Source of the DNA: Drosophila pseudoobscura
Lineage: Eukaryota; Arthropoda; Insecta; Diptera; Drosophilidae
NCBI RefSeq assembly: GCF_009870125.1
Contig: NC_046679.1
Location: 2,852,001-2,916,000 of the forward strand
Length of the DNA stretch: 64,000 bases
Reading direction: 5' to 3'
Part shown: positions 32,442-42,464 of the stretch, piece by piece
Layout: each line of letters opens with the position of its first letter
Numbering within the stretch: position 1 is the stretch's first letter
Notes under the pieces: generated by a model
What the model was told of the DNA's origin: nothing
Databases searched by the model: none
What the model saw: only the letters and a program-made list of their open reading frames with translations
Translations under genes and position numbers: made by a program

Positions 32442-35400
32442 CTAAGGACAGTCGCCCTCGTACGACGATATAAGCGGCGTGGTGGTATCCACCAGAACTA
32501 GCACACTGTGCGCCAAAGGATAGACGTCATGCACCTGCACATAATAGCCACGGTCGCACTGCTCCTTGGAGGAATAGAGTCTGCCAAAGAACATGAGGAA
32601 GATTCAAGAGGATTGAGGATCAGAAACCTTTGATGGAACCTACGCCAATATATCCACCGGTTCCAGTATCAACTCGGACTTGTAGACCGACGCCAGAAAG
32701 TTGGTAAACGCCGCCGTATTGTTGCCCAGGTCCATGTCGGTATTGGGGGTGCACACCTCCAGGCCCAGGCCGCTGCTGCTGGACCCGATGTCGGGCAAGC
32801 CGTTGCGAGTGCCCCAGACGGTGATGATGTTGTCCTCCGAAGCCACAATCGTGCACTGGTCGCTGCAGTTGGCCCTCTGCGGGAGGAGAAGTAGTCACTA
32901 AGCGGTGATGGAAGATGCAGAGCAGAGAGTCCTCTGACTGGTTACAAACCACAATGTATCGAGCGCGTATTGCCTCCACCAGGGTGGGCTGATCCACTGA
33001 ATTGCAGTGCCGGATGCCACGCTGACCCTCCGCGTTGCGACCCATGGTGTAGACATAGCCGCCCTCCAGCAGGAACACCGAGTGGGTGGACGAGAAGCTG
33101 GCCTTCAGCACTTTGCCTGGCAGTTGGACTTTTTTCTGGGAACAGACAGAGTACAGAATTGAGTGGCAGTCAGGCAGGGCAGGATTACTTACGAAAGCCG
33201 TAATCTTGCCGGGACGGTGGAACCCGAGCTTGTAGTAATCATTGCTGCCACATGCGTGCAGCTCTCCATTCGCAAAGAGCACGGCCGAGGTGTCTGGCCC
33301 GCAGAATATCTTCGTGGGTTTGGTCTTCACATGGGAGAGCAGGATTTTCTGGGGAAACTTCCTGCGGGGGAAAAATGGCCATTGCAATGAAAGGATTGGA
33401 GGGCTGTCTGCTCCCATCACTCACTGCTGCTGCTGATAGTTTCCCAAGCCGAGGGCACCGCTCACACTGGTGCCCCACACGTAGACGGCGCCCTCGCGAC
33501 TCAGGGCCAGGACATGGTGCAGACCCGCTGCCACCTGCTCGATGCGCACGTCCGATAGCCTGGCAATCAGCTTGGGACTGTGGTAGTTGCGCTGCTCGTC
33601 CTGGCCGAGCGACAGGTTCGTGTTGCTGCCGCAGCTGAGGAGGCTGCCGGCCTGGGTGACCAGGATAGTGAAGGCGTCGCCGGCACAGGCTCCCACCACA
33701 TGGTAGTTGCGCACGCTTTCCATGCGGCTGGGGTAGTGCTTCCAGGCCTCCAGCGAGGTCAGGCCCAGCTGGCCGTGGGTGCCCTCGCCCCAGGCGTACG
33801 CCGATCCATCCTCGTTCACCACCACAAAGTGCGAATCGCTCATGGCCATGCCCACAATGACCGCCTTCGGGGGCAGCTGGATGGGCGACATGCTGAAGGA
33901 GTTCCCAAATGCCTTCAGCTGATACAGCACCGATCTAAGGGGGCATCGATCGGAGGTCAAGTGGAGTGATATCTTTCGATTGCATACCTCTTTTCGAGGA
34001 TCTCGTGTGGTGCGGCTGTCTCCGCGCTCATCAGCTGCTTGGTCTCCGTCTGGGCGGTGGGCAGCTCCAGATCCATCGACACACTGCTGCGGGCAGCGGC
34101 AGGAACAGTTGCTGTAAGATGGTTGCCAGTGCTGCTGATGCCGTCCTCGTAGGAGTAGCTAGCAACAAGGTATAAAAGATCATCTTGCGAGTCTCTGAAG
34201 TGACCCTATCCTTACCCTTTGTTCTTTCCCAGGCTGCGAAATATCAGGGGTATCCAGTAGACCAATACCTCCGAGGCGGTAGGTCGTCGGGCAGCCTCCA
34301 CTTGGAGCAGGTTCGACATGAGACTGCATAGTCCGGAGGTATAGCCGGAGGGAACGGCCGTGTAGTTGCCGGCCATGATTTTGGTGACCAGTTCGGATAG
34401 ATTGGAGGCAGCGAATGTCTTCTTTAGGCAACACATCTCGCCCAGAATGCAGCCCAGGGCCCAGATGTCGCTCTTGTTGTCGTACTCCTTGCCCTCGCAC
34501 TGGAAACGGAGAGCGTTTCGGATGATCCTCTGATGCGGGAGGCTGGGCTAGACACTTACCATCTCGGGGCTGAAGTAGTACGGCGTGCCCAGTACTGTCT
34601 GGGCATGGATCTTGGTGTTCATTATCTTGGAGATGCCAAAGTCGCCGATCTTGACGACGCCCCGTCTATTCAGGAAGACATTGGCGGTCTTCAAGTCCCT
34701 GCAATCGATACATGGGAGAGCAAAGGACTTTCGAGTGGCAATGGGTGCTATCTAACCTGTGCAGGATATTCTCCGAATGCATGTAGTTGATGGCACTGGA
34801 GACCTGCTCGAACACGGCTATGATGTAGCGCTCCGGGAAGTACTGCTGGCCCTGACGCTCGGCAATGATGTGCGCCAGGGTGCCCCCGTCCGCGTACTCC
34901 ATTTCAATCAGCAGCGTGTTGTCCTTGATGAAGCTGCCCAGATAGCTGACGATGTTCGGATGATGCAGCTTCGAGAACACGTCCACCTCGTTCATGGCCA
35001 GGTCCCGGCCCGGCGGCGTCAGTTCGCTCAGGTTGATCTGCTTGAAGACTATCTGATGGCCGTCGGACTTGCGGCGGTACAGGATGGCAATGCCAAAGGA
35101 TCCCTGTCCGACGACACGCACCTTCTCGTAGTTGGCCAGCTCTGGCCCCGCAATGCTGATGGTCTCCTTGGGCACCCCCAGCTGCAGCATGACCCCCTGT
35201 CTGGCCGACTGCTGGTGGGAGTGTGGGTGTGGCTGTGGCTGTGGCGCCTTGCTGCTGGACATGGCCTCGGCCAGAGAGGTGTTGGCCGCCCCAGTAGTGC
35301 CGTCCGTGATGGTGAACACTGTCGGCAGCACTCGGGTGCAGGTGGACGGAGGCTTCTTGTTGGCCGCTCCGCCTCCCAGAGGCAGTTTCAGCGATGTCGT

Positions 35401-35475
35401 GGTCAAGGATGTGGCATCAGTTATCCTGCCATTGAAGATGGGCAGGGAGCTCGCCTTGGCACGCAGCTTTTTCAT
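32442..35475 (-). CDS. niki: niki, NEK8/NEK9-like kinase with RCC1 repeats
   Basis: Nine exons keep phase: 34757-35475, 34560-34698, 34216-34499, 33988-34158, 33425-33934, 33193-33361, 32950-33135, 32644-32876 and 32442-32580. They give 849 residues from the Met at 35475 ([12 protein letters not shown]). The kinase domain shows the glycine loop ([13 protein letters not shown]), VFKQ lysine, [31 protein letters not shown] and [14 protein letters not shown]. It is followed by RCC1-type blades ([55 protein letters not shown]). This is the NEK8/NEK9 layout, a family acting at centrosomes, cilia and mitosis; catalytic residues are intact. The frame stays open upstream to a Met at 35826, which would add 117 residues. 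I prefer 35475 because the length then fits the fly protein as I remember it. Confidence 0.92.
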
Positions 35476-36416
35476 CTCCCGGACACAACCAGCGGCGGTG
35501 GGCGCATAAAATCGAATCGAATCGCAGCTCCTGTCTGTTGTATAACTGTCCTCTGGCATGTGGGTGCCCGCGTTGTGGTCAAGCCCGTTGCTAGGCGCCG
35601 CAAGGTAATTGTTATCAGCAAATTCGAATAATTGGACACGACACCCCCAAGGCACGGGAATGTAAATAGTGCAATTATCATATAAGGAAACACCATTGGC
35701 ATGGAAGGGGCACATGGAGGCAATATTTGCACGAATACTAATCTGATTGATCGACGTTAAGTGGAATGAAAAGATATATATCTCAGAGCCAAGGAATACT
35801 TGCAATAAACCATCCAAAACGACCATTAATCAGCCCTTAATCTAGGAATTATTCCAGTACTTGCACAGAAAATGTTTGGAAAGTCAATCCATTAGCATAC
35901 GGAATAATCATTAAAGATTTGCCTATTCTGTAATGGATTTTCCATGGACAAATTGACCTACAAAAAGGGAATGAAACAATCAATGGATCGGCAGCAAGAA
36001 GAAGTGTTTCGTTTCTTACGAGTATAAATGTATTTTTAGCATTAGATTATAATTATTGGAATCGAGACAATATGCATGTTTAATCGACCGAGTTATGGTA
36101 GTTGCAGGAATATGCTAAAATATTTATGCTAGGTTTTTGGACTATACTATCTGTACCCTTAAAATGCACAATCTGTATGATCCATACATATATCGAATGT
36201 AATCTGGCACAGGCATCCTCTGCCTCCCATCGGCCCTATTGTTTGCATTTAAAATGTTCATCTCGCGCTTTGGTTTCTTGTAATTTCTTGGCATTGGGTA
36301 TGCACGTACTTCGGCTACAATGCAGCTTCAACAGCTTTGGACAACTTTTTTCTCAGGTTTTCGGTTTTCGGTATTCGGTTTGCGGTTGCAATCGCATCTC
36401 GTATATCATCTATCAT
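35476..36416. other. region between niki and RabX4
   Basis: The minus strand stays open from the niki start to 35826 (possible N-terminal extension or 5' UTR). The remainder is AT-rich and should hold the niki promoter and RabX4 3' UTR. No other gene was seen. Confidence 0.55.
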
Positions 36417-37286
36417 CTAGCAGGTGCAGCGATTCTCGCCGGATAGACTGCCGAGGCTGAAGGTGCCGAGGCCATTCGATCCAGGGGATTTCTTGTCTTT
36501 GTTCTCCTCGTTGTCAAAATTGTCGCCCTATAGATACGAAATTTGTCAAATAAATCTCCACAGATAAATGCACTTTAATGCGTACCCTTCGCTCTCGTTG
36601 CTCACGTATTTTGCGGGCCAGCGACAGAAACGCATCCTCAATGTTGATGTTCGATTTGCACGAGACCTCAAAGAAGGGCATGTCAAAGTTCTCGGCAATC
36701 TGTTGGATATATGTATGTATGTGTTAATGTATCGCAATAATATCCTCAAGTGGCACCCACCTTTTCGCCCCTGTCCTTGTCGACCATCCTTTGTGTGGTG
36801 GAGCATTCGCATTTGTTGCCCGCCAGCACCTTTACCACATCGGGCGAGGCATTCTCCTGGATGTTGCGCAACCAGTAGGACAAATTGTTGTAGCTCTCCA
36901 GATTGGTGACATCGTACATGAGTAGTATGCCCATGGCGCCCCGATAGTACGCCGTCGTCAATGTACGGAAACGCTCCTGCCCGGCCGTGTCCCAGATTTG
37001 CAGTTTTATGGGCACCCCATCGAGATTAATCAGTTTCTGCTTAAAGTCTATGCCTGAAAATAGAGCGGTGGGCGGACGGGTGGGAGGAGATGAAACAGAT
37101 AAAAGATGTAACATATACGCCGAGGGGGATGCAGATGCAGATGCAGTTGCAGATGCACTCACCAATGGTGGAGATGTATGTGTCGTAGTACTTCTCATCG
37201 CAGTATCTGTGCACAATGCAGGTCTTGCCTACATTCGAGTCTCCTAGCACCAATATCTTATATGTGGCCACAAAGTCCAGTGCCAT
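36417..37286 (-). CDS. RabX4: RabX4, Rab-family small GTPase
   Basis: Four exons (37163-37286, 36761-37053, 36586-36699, 36417-36527) give 213 residues. Visible GTPase motifs are the P-loop GDSNVGKT, the switch [21 protein letters not shown], the Rab-type [13 protein letters not shown] and the C-terminal prenylation motif CTC. The guanine-specificity motif, normally NKxD, reads NKCE. The SAK-type motif is CKS within [11 protein letters not shown]. Rab proteins recruit effectors to vesicle membranes. The fly RabX4 has no clear mammalian orthologue that I know. The Met at 37286 gives the standard short N-terminus [15 protein letters not shown]. Every splice site fits the consensus. Confidence 0.92.
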
Positions 37287-38111
37287 GCTGCCAGTATAAA
37301 CAATTTTGTTGGCGGCAATATTTAATACTACTACTATTTATTGGGTAGGTTTTCCTTCAGTTACAGATGTGCGCCCTGCTTCTGTAGTTGTTTTTGTTGG
37401 CGGTGGTGGGGTTTTCGTAGAGGTGGTGGAAGTAGTGGTGGTGTTTTGGCTCTCCGGGCGGGGGGGGTTTATGTATCTGTTTGTTTGCTAAACGCAGCTG
37501 TTTCGCCTACAACTGCAACGGCGTCATGGATATTTACTGTAAATTTTACAGTTTCCTCCTGCGCTCAGCTGAACTTGTCAGAGAGTGAGAGAGAGAGGCA
37601 CGCCACGGAGAGAAAGAGAACAGTTCGCGCGAAACAATCGAAATGCAATATGTAATTGACAACTGCACCGCTCTTTTGCCTCTCTTATTTATCGTGTAAT
37701 TTAATTTGTATTTGATTTATTTTACGTTTATTATATATATATATAGATGTATGCATAATTTTTCCACTTTGAGGAATCAAATAACGTTGTTCGCGTGTGA
37801 TTCAGCCTCGGCCGACTGATGCGCTGCGCCGCGGAGGAAATCAATACGCCCGCGACGGCGCAGCAGCAGGCAGCCGTCGCAGCAGCGATTGACATCAATC
37901 GAAATCGAAATTCAAATGCGCAGTTCGCGGCGAGGGGGGCGCTGCATTTGCGTTACTTCTTAATACCATATATAGGTGTACAGTACATAATAATCATAGA
38001 TATGGGAGTTACATATTCAAAAATAGAGTCATTCATTGCTTAACTTAATGATGAGGGTTTAGGTTTAGCTTTATGTTTAGGTTTACGGTAGAGTCCACCT
38101 GTCATCGGGAC
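37287..38111. other. region between RabX4 and souji
   Basis: It contains the RabX4 5' flank, with GA-rich repeats near 37580-37620, an AT repeat near 37733-37745, a CAG-rich patch near 37855-37880 and then AT-rich sequence that is probably the souji 3' UTR. Short open frames were judged to be chance. Confidence 0.55.
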
Positions 38112-39293
38112 TTACATCACAAAGACCTTCTCGATTTTGGGATTCGAAAACTTGGTATTGGTCACTGGACAGGTGACAGTGCCATCGTCTTTGGTTATGT
38201 CGGTCAAGGCCATCTGGCCAAAGATCTGGCCATTGGGCAACATCATCGGCTGATTGTGCTCGTTCAGGGGCAGGCCCGTCACCCGGCAGATGAGGCGGCT
38301 CTGAACGCAGTGCGAGTATGGCAACTTGAGGGCGATGCGATTGAGATCATCCTGGCAGACGGGGCAATTGAGATTGCGGCAGGTCTGGGTGTAGCAATGG
38401 GGCGTCTTCAATGCGGAGAGGCCAGCCTGGACTGCTGCCGAAAACACGGAAGTGCTGGACAGCTGGAACAGCCGGTAGTTCTCGTGGCGAAAGTCCAGCA
38501 CCAGCTTCTGCCAGCGCTTCGGGTCCATGTACTTCTTGTAGTGCTCCATCTCGGTGTCGGCCGGATAGGCCAGGAGTGACATCACATGGCAGATCTCGTT
38601 CAACTGGGTCTTCTCGTAGGCGGGAAAGTAGCGGCGCGAGTGCTTCACCGCCTCGAAGCGCTGGTTGTGACGCACCAGCTCAATGAACTCCTGCACCCGC
38701 AGGCTGAAATCTATGGTCGAGTTGATTTTGCGCAGCTTCGATTTGTTGTCGATGCACCAGAGCACGCATTTGGTGGTGCTGTGGTTGGCCAGGTCATCCT
38801 CGACCTCGCGCGAGTTCTGGAATATGTCCAGATTGGTCAGATGGCGCACATCGGAGCGGGCGGCCAGTTCCTCGGCCGTCTCATAGTAGCCCATGCGCAA
38901 CAGATGCTCGATGACCAGGCGGTCCAGGCGTATGCGCTTCCACTGGTCAACAGAGCCTTGCCACAGCTCGCCAGTGCCCGTGTTCGGTGGCATGATACCC
39001 TTGAGATGCTCCAGCTTGCGTTTGCATATTTGTGTGACGCTCAGCTCGTCGTTGATGCTCTCCTCGGCCTTGCGCTTGAGCACCTGCAGCTTCTGGGCCA
39101 CATTTCCCATCAGCTTGGTCACATCCGCCAGTATGGGCGGATCGGCGTCCAAGGCCTTGTCCACCTGCCGCGATACGTTCATCACCTGGTCCACCTCACG
39201 GTCGATTATCTTCTGTGCCGAGCGGAAGCGCTTGTTCAGTATCTCGTATGGCACTTTCAGAGTGGCGTGCTCCAACGCCTTGATTTCCGACAT
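38112..39293 (-). CDS. souji: souji/MAEA, CTLH (GID) ubiquitin ligase subunit
   Basis: A single exon encodes 393 residues, close to human MAEA (396). The start at 39293 is chosen because MSEIKALEHATLKVPYE aligns with the MAEA start; the frame remains open for 39 more codons upstream. The order is: N-terminal helix pair, LisH (DRLVIEHLLRMGYYETAEEL), CTLH (IDFSLRVQEFIELVRHNQRF), CRA region (YFPAYEKTQLNEICHVMSLL) and a degenerate RING of the GID type (CPVCQDDLNRIALKLPYSHC, MMLPNGQIFG, CPVTNTKF). MAEA pairs with RMND5 as the catalytic core of the CTLH E3 ligase. In flies this complex clears maternal RNA-binding proteins at the egg-to-embryo transition. All ring cysteines and the histidine expected in this family are present. 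Confidence 0.93.
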   Translation of the reverse strand: MSEIKALEHATLKVPYEILNKRFRSAQKIIDREVDQVMNVSRQVDKALDADPPILADVTKLMGNVAQKLQVLKRKAEESINDELSVTQICKRKLEHLKGIMPPNTGTGELWQGSVDQWKRIRLDRLVIEHLLRMGYYETAEELAARSDVRHLTNLDIFQNSREVEDDLANHSTTKCVLWCIDNKSKLRKINSTIDFSLRVQEFIELVRHNQRFEAVKHSRRYFPAYEKTQLNEICHVMSLLAYPADTEMEHYKKYMDPKRWQKLVLDFRHENYRLFQLSSTSVFSAAVQAGLSALKTPHCYTQTCRNLNCPVCQDDLNRIALKLPYSHCVQSRLICRVTGLPLNEHNQPMMLPNGQIFGQMALTDITKDDGTVTCPVTNTKFSNPKIEKVFVM

Positions 39294-39900
39294 TTTCCTT
39301 TTGTTGTTCCGCAGAAAATGGATTATTTTCAATTGAGACGCAATTGCGTTTGCCTTTGACTTTACTTTGTTTTGCTTTTGTGGTGCCACATGGTTGCCAG
39401 ACCTGCTCATATCTGCCGCGCCGCCTAGCGTCTTTTTGTTGCAAATTTTACATTTTTAGCCAGTGTGGCAACTCTTTTTGGCGACCTTTTACTCCATGTC
39501 CATGTAAAATCAAATGGATACCCCCGTTCAGGACCCGTTTCATCATGGAATCCTAGGACTAACTGGAGCCTTTGGGAGCCAGTCCGCGGTTATCATTAGT
39601 CGTACCGAAGTTAGCTCGGAGGCGTGTCCACGTGGACGCTGCTCTTGTTTCCCAGCCATTCTGTTGGATCAGTTGGATTGTGCCCGTTGGAGCCCTGAGG
39701 GTGGTTGGGGTACATTTCAACCTTGGAGCCTTACGGCGGCACTTTTGCAGACCGAGGACCACCTTCTAGAAGCACCAGCTGTACGGCATCTCCTTGGATT
39801 AGTTAGGAGCCCGAATGGAATTCGAATGGAACATTGTCTGAATGAAATATATTTCATATATCATATATATATCATATAACAGATTAAAAAATTTAACTTC
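39294..39900. other. region between souji and the first M13 peptidase
   Basis: It contains the souji 5' flank, including a motif-1-like cagtgtggcaact near 39462-39474 on the plus strand, and the 3' UTR of the peptidase. No coding exon is supported. Confidence 0.5.
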
Positions 39901-41940
39901 TTAGTAGATGGAACACTTGTACTCCGGATCCATGGGCGCCGACTGAGAGCAGTTGAAGACCCACGAGAACTCCTGGAAATTGGATAGCGAGCCAATCACT
40001 CGATACATGCCAGGTGCATGGCTGTCTGTCTGAGCCACGGTCTTCTTGAACAGCGTCTGGACATCATCGCACCACAGCTGGGCAAAGCCCACGAAGAACA
40101 GCTGGCGATTGTTCAGGTCCAGCCCCTCCATGGTTTCCTGCTGTCGCTTCTCCTCCGACTGCTGCCCCAGCCATCGCTCGTAGGCGGCATAGGCGAGTTT
40201 CACTCCGGCATTGTCCGCTATGTTCTCCGACTGCTGCGTGCTCTCCGGCAGTTTAAATCCGCCGTATTTGTAGGCATGGTACTGGGCCTGGAAGCACTTC
40301 CGCCGCTCTTCGAACTCGTAGCGAGACTTGAGGTCCCACCAGGGCGCTAGATTGCCGCCAGCATCGTAGTTGCGGCCCTCAACATCGAAGCCATGGATCA
40401 TCTCGTGGGCTAGCAGGTAGCCCAGCGTGGCATACTTCAGGGCCTGCGGATATTGGTCGCCCCAGAAGTAGCGCGGCTGCAACAGCGCCACCGGAATGGT
40501 GATGTTGTTCTCCAGGATGTTGTAGGCGGGCGTGAAGCTCAGCAGATCGGTGTCCTCCAGCGTGCTGGGCGCCTGCTTAATTCTTTCCGTGCTGCGCTTG
40601 GCCTGGGCTATGTTCAGCTGCTGCACATTGGCCACGTAGTTGAGGCGATCGATGGCCACCGCTCCGTACAGCTCCTCGAAGTCCTCGCTGTCATAGGAGT
40701 TTATGTGCAGCTGCATGCTGTCCAGCTTCTCGATGGCCAGCTGGCGCGTGGCATTGGTGATCCAATCGTGCTTGTCCCCCGCCAACTGCTGCCGGAATAC
40801 GCTCCGGATCTGGTCCCACACGCTGTGCACCTCCGCCTCGCCCTCGGCGCTGCGGTAGCGGGCATAAACCGCGTGGTCTGTGAGCTTGCCAAAGTACTTC
40901 TTGGTCTTCTCAACGCACCACTTGGGTAGAGTACTGGGCGTGGCATCCACCAGGTAATCCTGCATCAGCTGCCACAGCACATACGTCGCCAGCAGGGAGG
41001 GTGGCGTGGACTTGACGATGCTCAGGGCATTGTCCAGATACGGCTCATCGTAGATGTACAGCGTTTCCGGCACATTATCCGGTCCCAGGACGAGGGCAAA
41101 GAACTCGGTGAAGTTCATATGGTCGCCATACTTCTCCTCCAGTTCGGCCAGCGTGTACAGGGAGAGATTATCCTCGATGGACTCCGAGCTGGAACTGGAG
41201 TCGCTCGACATCAAACGGGTCTCCAGCGCATGGAGCTGTTCGGCGGTCTGCTTGGCATGGTGGGCACTGAGGCCAAAGTACCGCTGCAGATCCTTGGAGG
41301 AGCTGGCCTCCTCCAGCAGGTTGAGGATGCCCGAGCTGGAGAGCTTCTCGTAATCGGGCGGACCGAGATACACGCGGCTCACCGTCTTGTTCTGGATGTC
41401 GCGCATTATGTCCACGGCCAGGATGATCTGGCGGCCGTACTTGTGCTGGATCTGTCCCACAGTCTGCCACCAGGTGAAGTTCGAGGCGTTCCAGCGGTCG
41501 CCAGCCAGGGCTGGAATCTCGCCGTACTCCCGGTAGACGTTCTCCAGCGCCAGCTTGTAGTGGACATCGTCGCGATGCACCAGGCCGCAGGAGAGATAGA
41601 ATCGCTGCAGCTTCTGCTCCAGCTCCGTCTTCAGCTCGTTCGAGCGCAGCAGGCTCTGCAGCCGACGATCGAATCCCTTGGAGATCAGCTTGAACGTGTC
41701 GGTGGTGATGTCGTTCAGCAGCTGGGCTGGATTCTGACGGTGCCAATTGCCGCACGCATGGCTATAGAAGTCGTCGCAGGGCGCTATATCTGGTTTCAGC
41801 ATCGCCTTGATGTCGGCCACCTTCGACTGGCGGATGATGCTCTTGGCATAGTCCGAGGTCAGGTCATCCGCTGGCAGTGCCAGCGCAGCAGACACCACCA
41901 TGAGGCTACCCCAGAGTGGCAACAAAACCCGTCTCAACAT
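39901..41940 (-). CDS. secreted neprilysin-like M13 metallopeptidase (copy 1)
   Basis: A single exon encodes 679 residues. It starts with a signal peptide (MLRRVLLPLWGSLMVVSAAL) and no later membrane segment, so it is probably secreted, unlike type II membrane neprilysins. The zinc site HEMIH within LLAHEMIHGFD and the third ligand region ENIADNAGVKLAY are intact. So are the C-terminal HAPGMYRVIG-type residues and the last KCSIY. The substrate-binding NAYY motif of neprilysin is replaced by PAYN. The N-terminal CDDFYSHACG motif is normal. M13 enzymes cut small peptides on the amino side of hydrophobic residues. It belongs to the large fly neprilysin-like (Nepl) family, but I cannot assign the exact orthologue. 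It is tandem with the next gene. Confidence 0.92.
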   Translation of the reverse strand: MLRRVLLPLWGSLMVVSAALALPADDLTSDYAKSIIRQSKVADIKAMLKPDIAPCDDFYSHACGNWHRQNPAQLLNDITTDTFKLISKGFDRRLQSLLRSNELKTELEQKLQRFYLSCGLVHRDDVHYKLALENVYREYGEIPALAGDRWNASNFTWWQTVGQIQHKYGRQIILAVDIMRDIQNKTVSRVYLGPPDYEKLSSSGILNLLEEASSSKDLQRYFGLSAHHAKQTAEQLHALETRLMSSDSSSSSESIEDNLSLYTLAELEEKYGDHMNFTEFFALVLGPDNVPETLYIYDEPYLDNALSIVKSTPPSLLATYVLWQLMQDYLVDATPSTLPKWCVEKTKKYFGKLTDHAVYARYRSAEGEAEVHSVWDQIRSVFRQQLAGDKHDWITNATRQLAIEKLDSMQLHINSYDSEDFEELYGAVAIDRLNYVANVQQLNIAQAKRSTERIKQAPSTLEDTDLLSFTPAYNILENNITIPVALLQPRYFWGDQYPQALKYATLGYLLAHEMIHGFDVEGRNYDAGGNLAPWWDLKSRYEFEERRKCFQAQYHAYKYGGFKLPESTQQSENIADNAGVKLAYAAYERWLGQQSEEKRQQETMEGLDLNNRQLFFVGFAQLWCDDVQTLFKKTVAQTDSHAPGMYRVIGSLSNFQEFSWVFNCSQSAPMDPEYKCSIY

Positions 41941-42464
41941 GATCTCTCGCTTGGCTCAACTGATTTTCAAATGGTATTTCAATCGCTGATTCGTCGAGGG
42001 CCACAGCCAGCCGCTTATCAGCGAGAGATTTGTGTATACAGATGTTCAGAGCAGAGCCAGCCCCAGAGCTCTGGGGTAGGTCAATCTCTTATCGCTCCAG
42101 CAGCTCCTACAGATTAGTAGCTCTTATACGAGTCTTATAATTCGAATCTTCTCAGTGTGCAACTTGACCTAGGAAGTATATTAGCAGAGGCCACCCTTCT
42201 ACTATATTTGTAACTTCGAAATCTATTTTCTTTTGATGGATGTCATCATCTATATACTGGCCATTGTCTACTCTACTATACACTGCTCAAGCTGGACATA
42301 ATCGGGATCTGGGTGAGCCAGAGCTTCGGCAGAGACTGCTCGTAACTCGTATCTGCCGCTATGATTCAGATGAGAATGACATGCACACGCTGTTCGGAAG
42401 CGGAACTACTTGTTTAATGAGTATACCTTCGTATATAGGAACTATTAGGAACTAAATCATGAAA
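41941..42464. other. promoter region of M13 copy 1 with GATA-type sites
   Basis: CTTATCA (42014-42020, TGATAAG on the gene strand) and CTTATC (42088-42093) lie about 75-150 bases upstream of the start codon of copy 1. GATA factors control many midgut digestive genes in flies. The remaining sequence holds the 3' end of copy 2. Confidence 0.45.
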
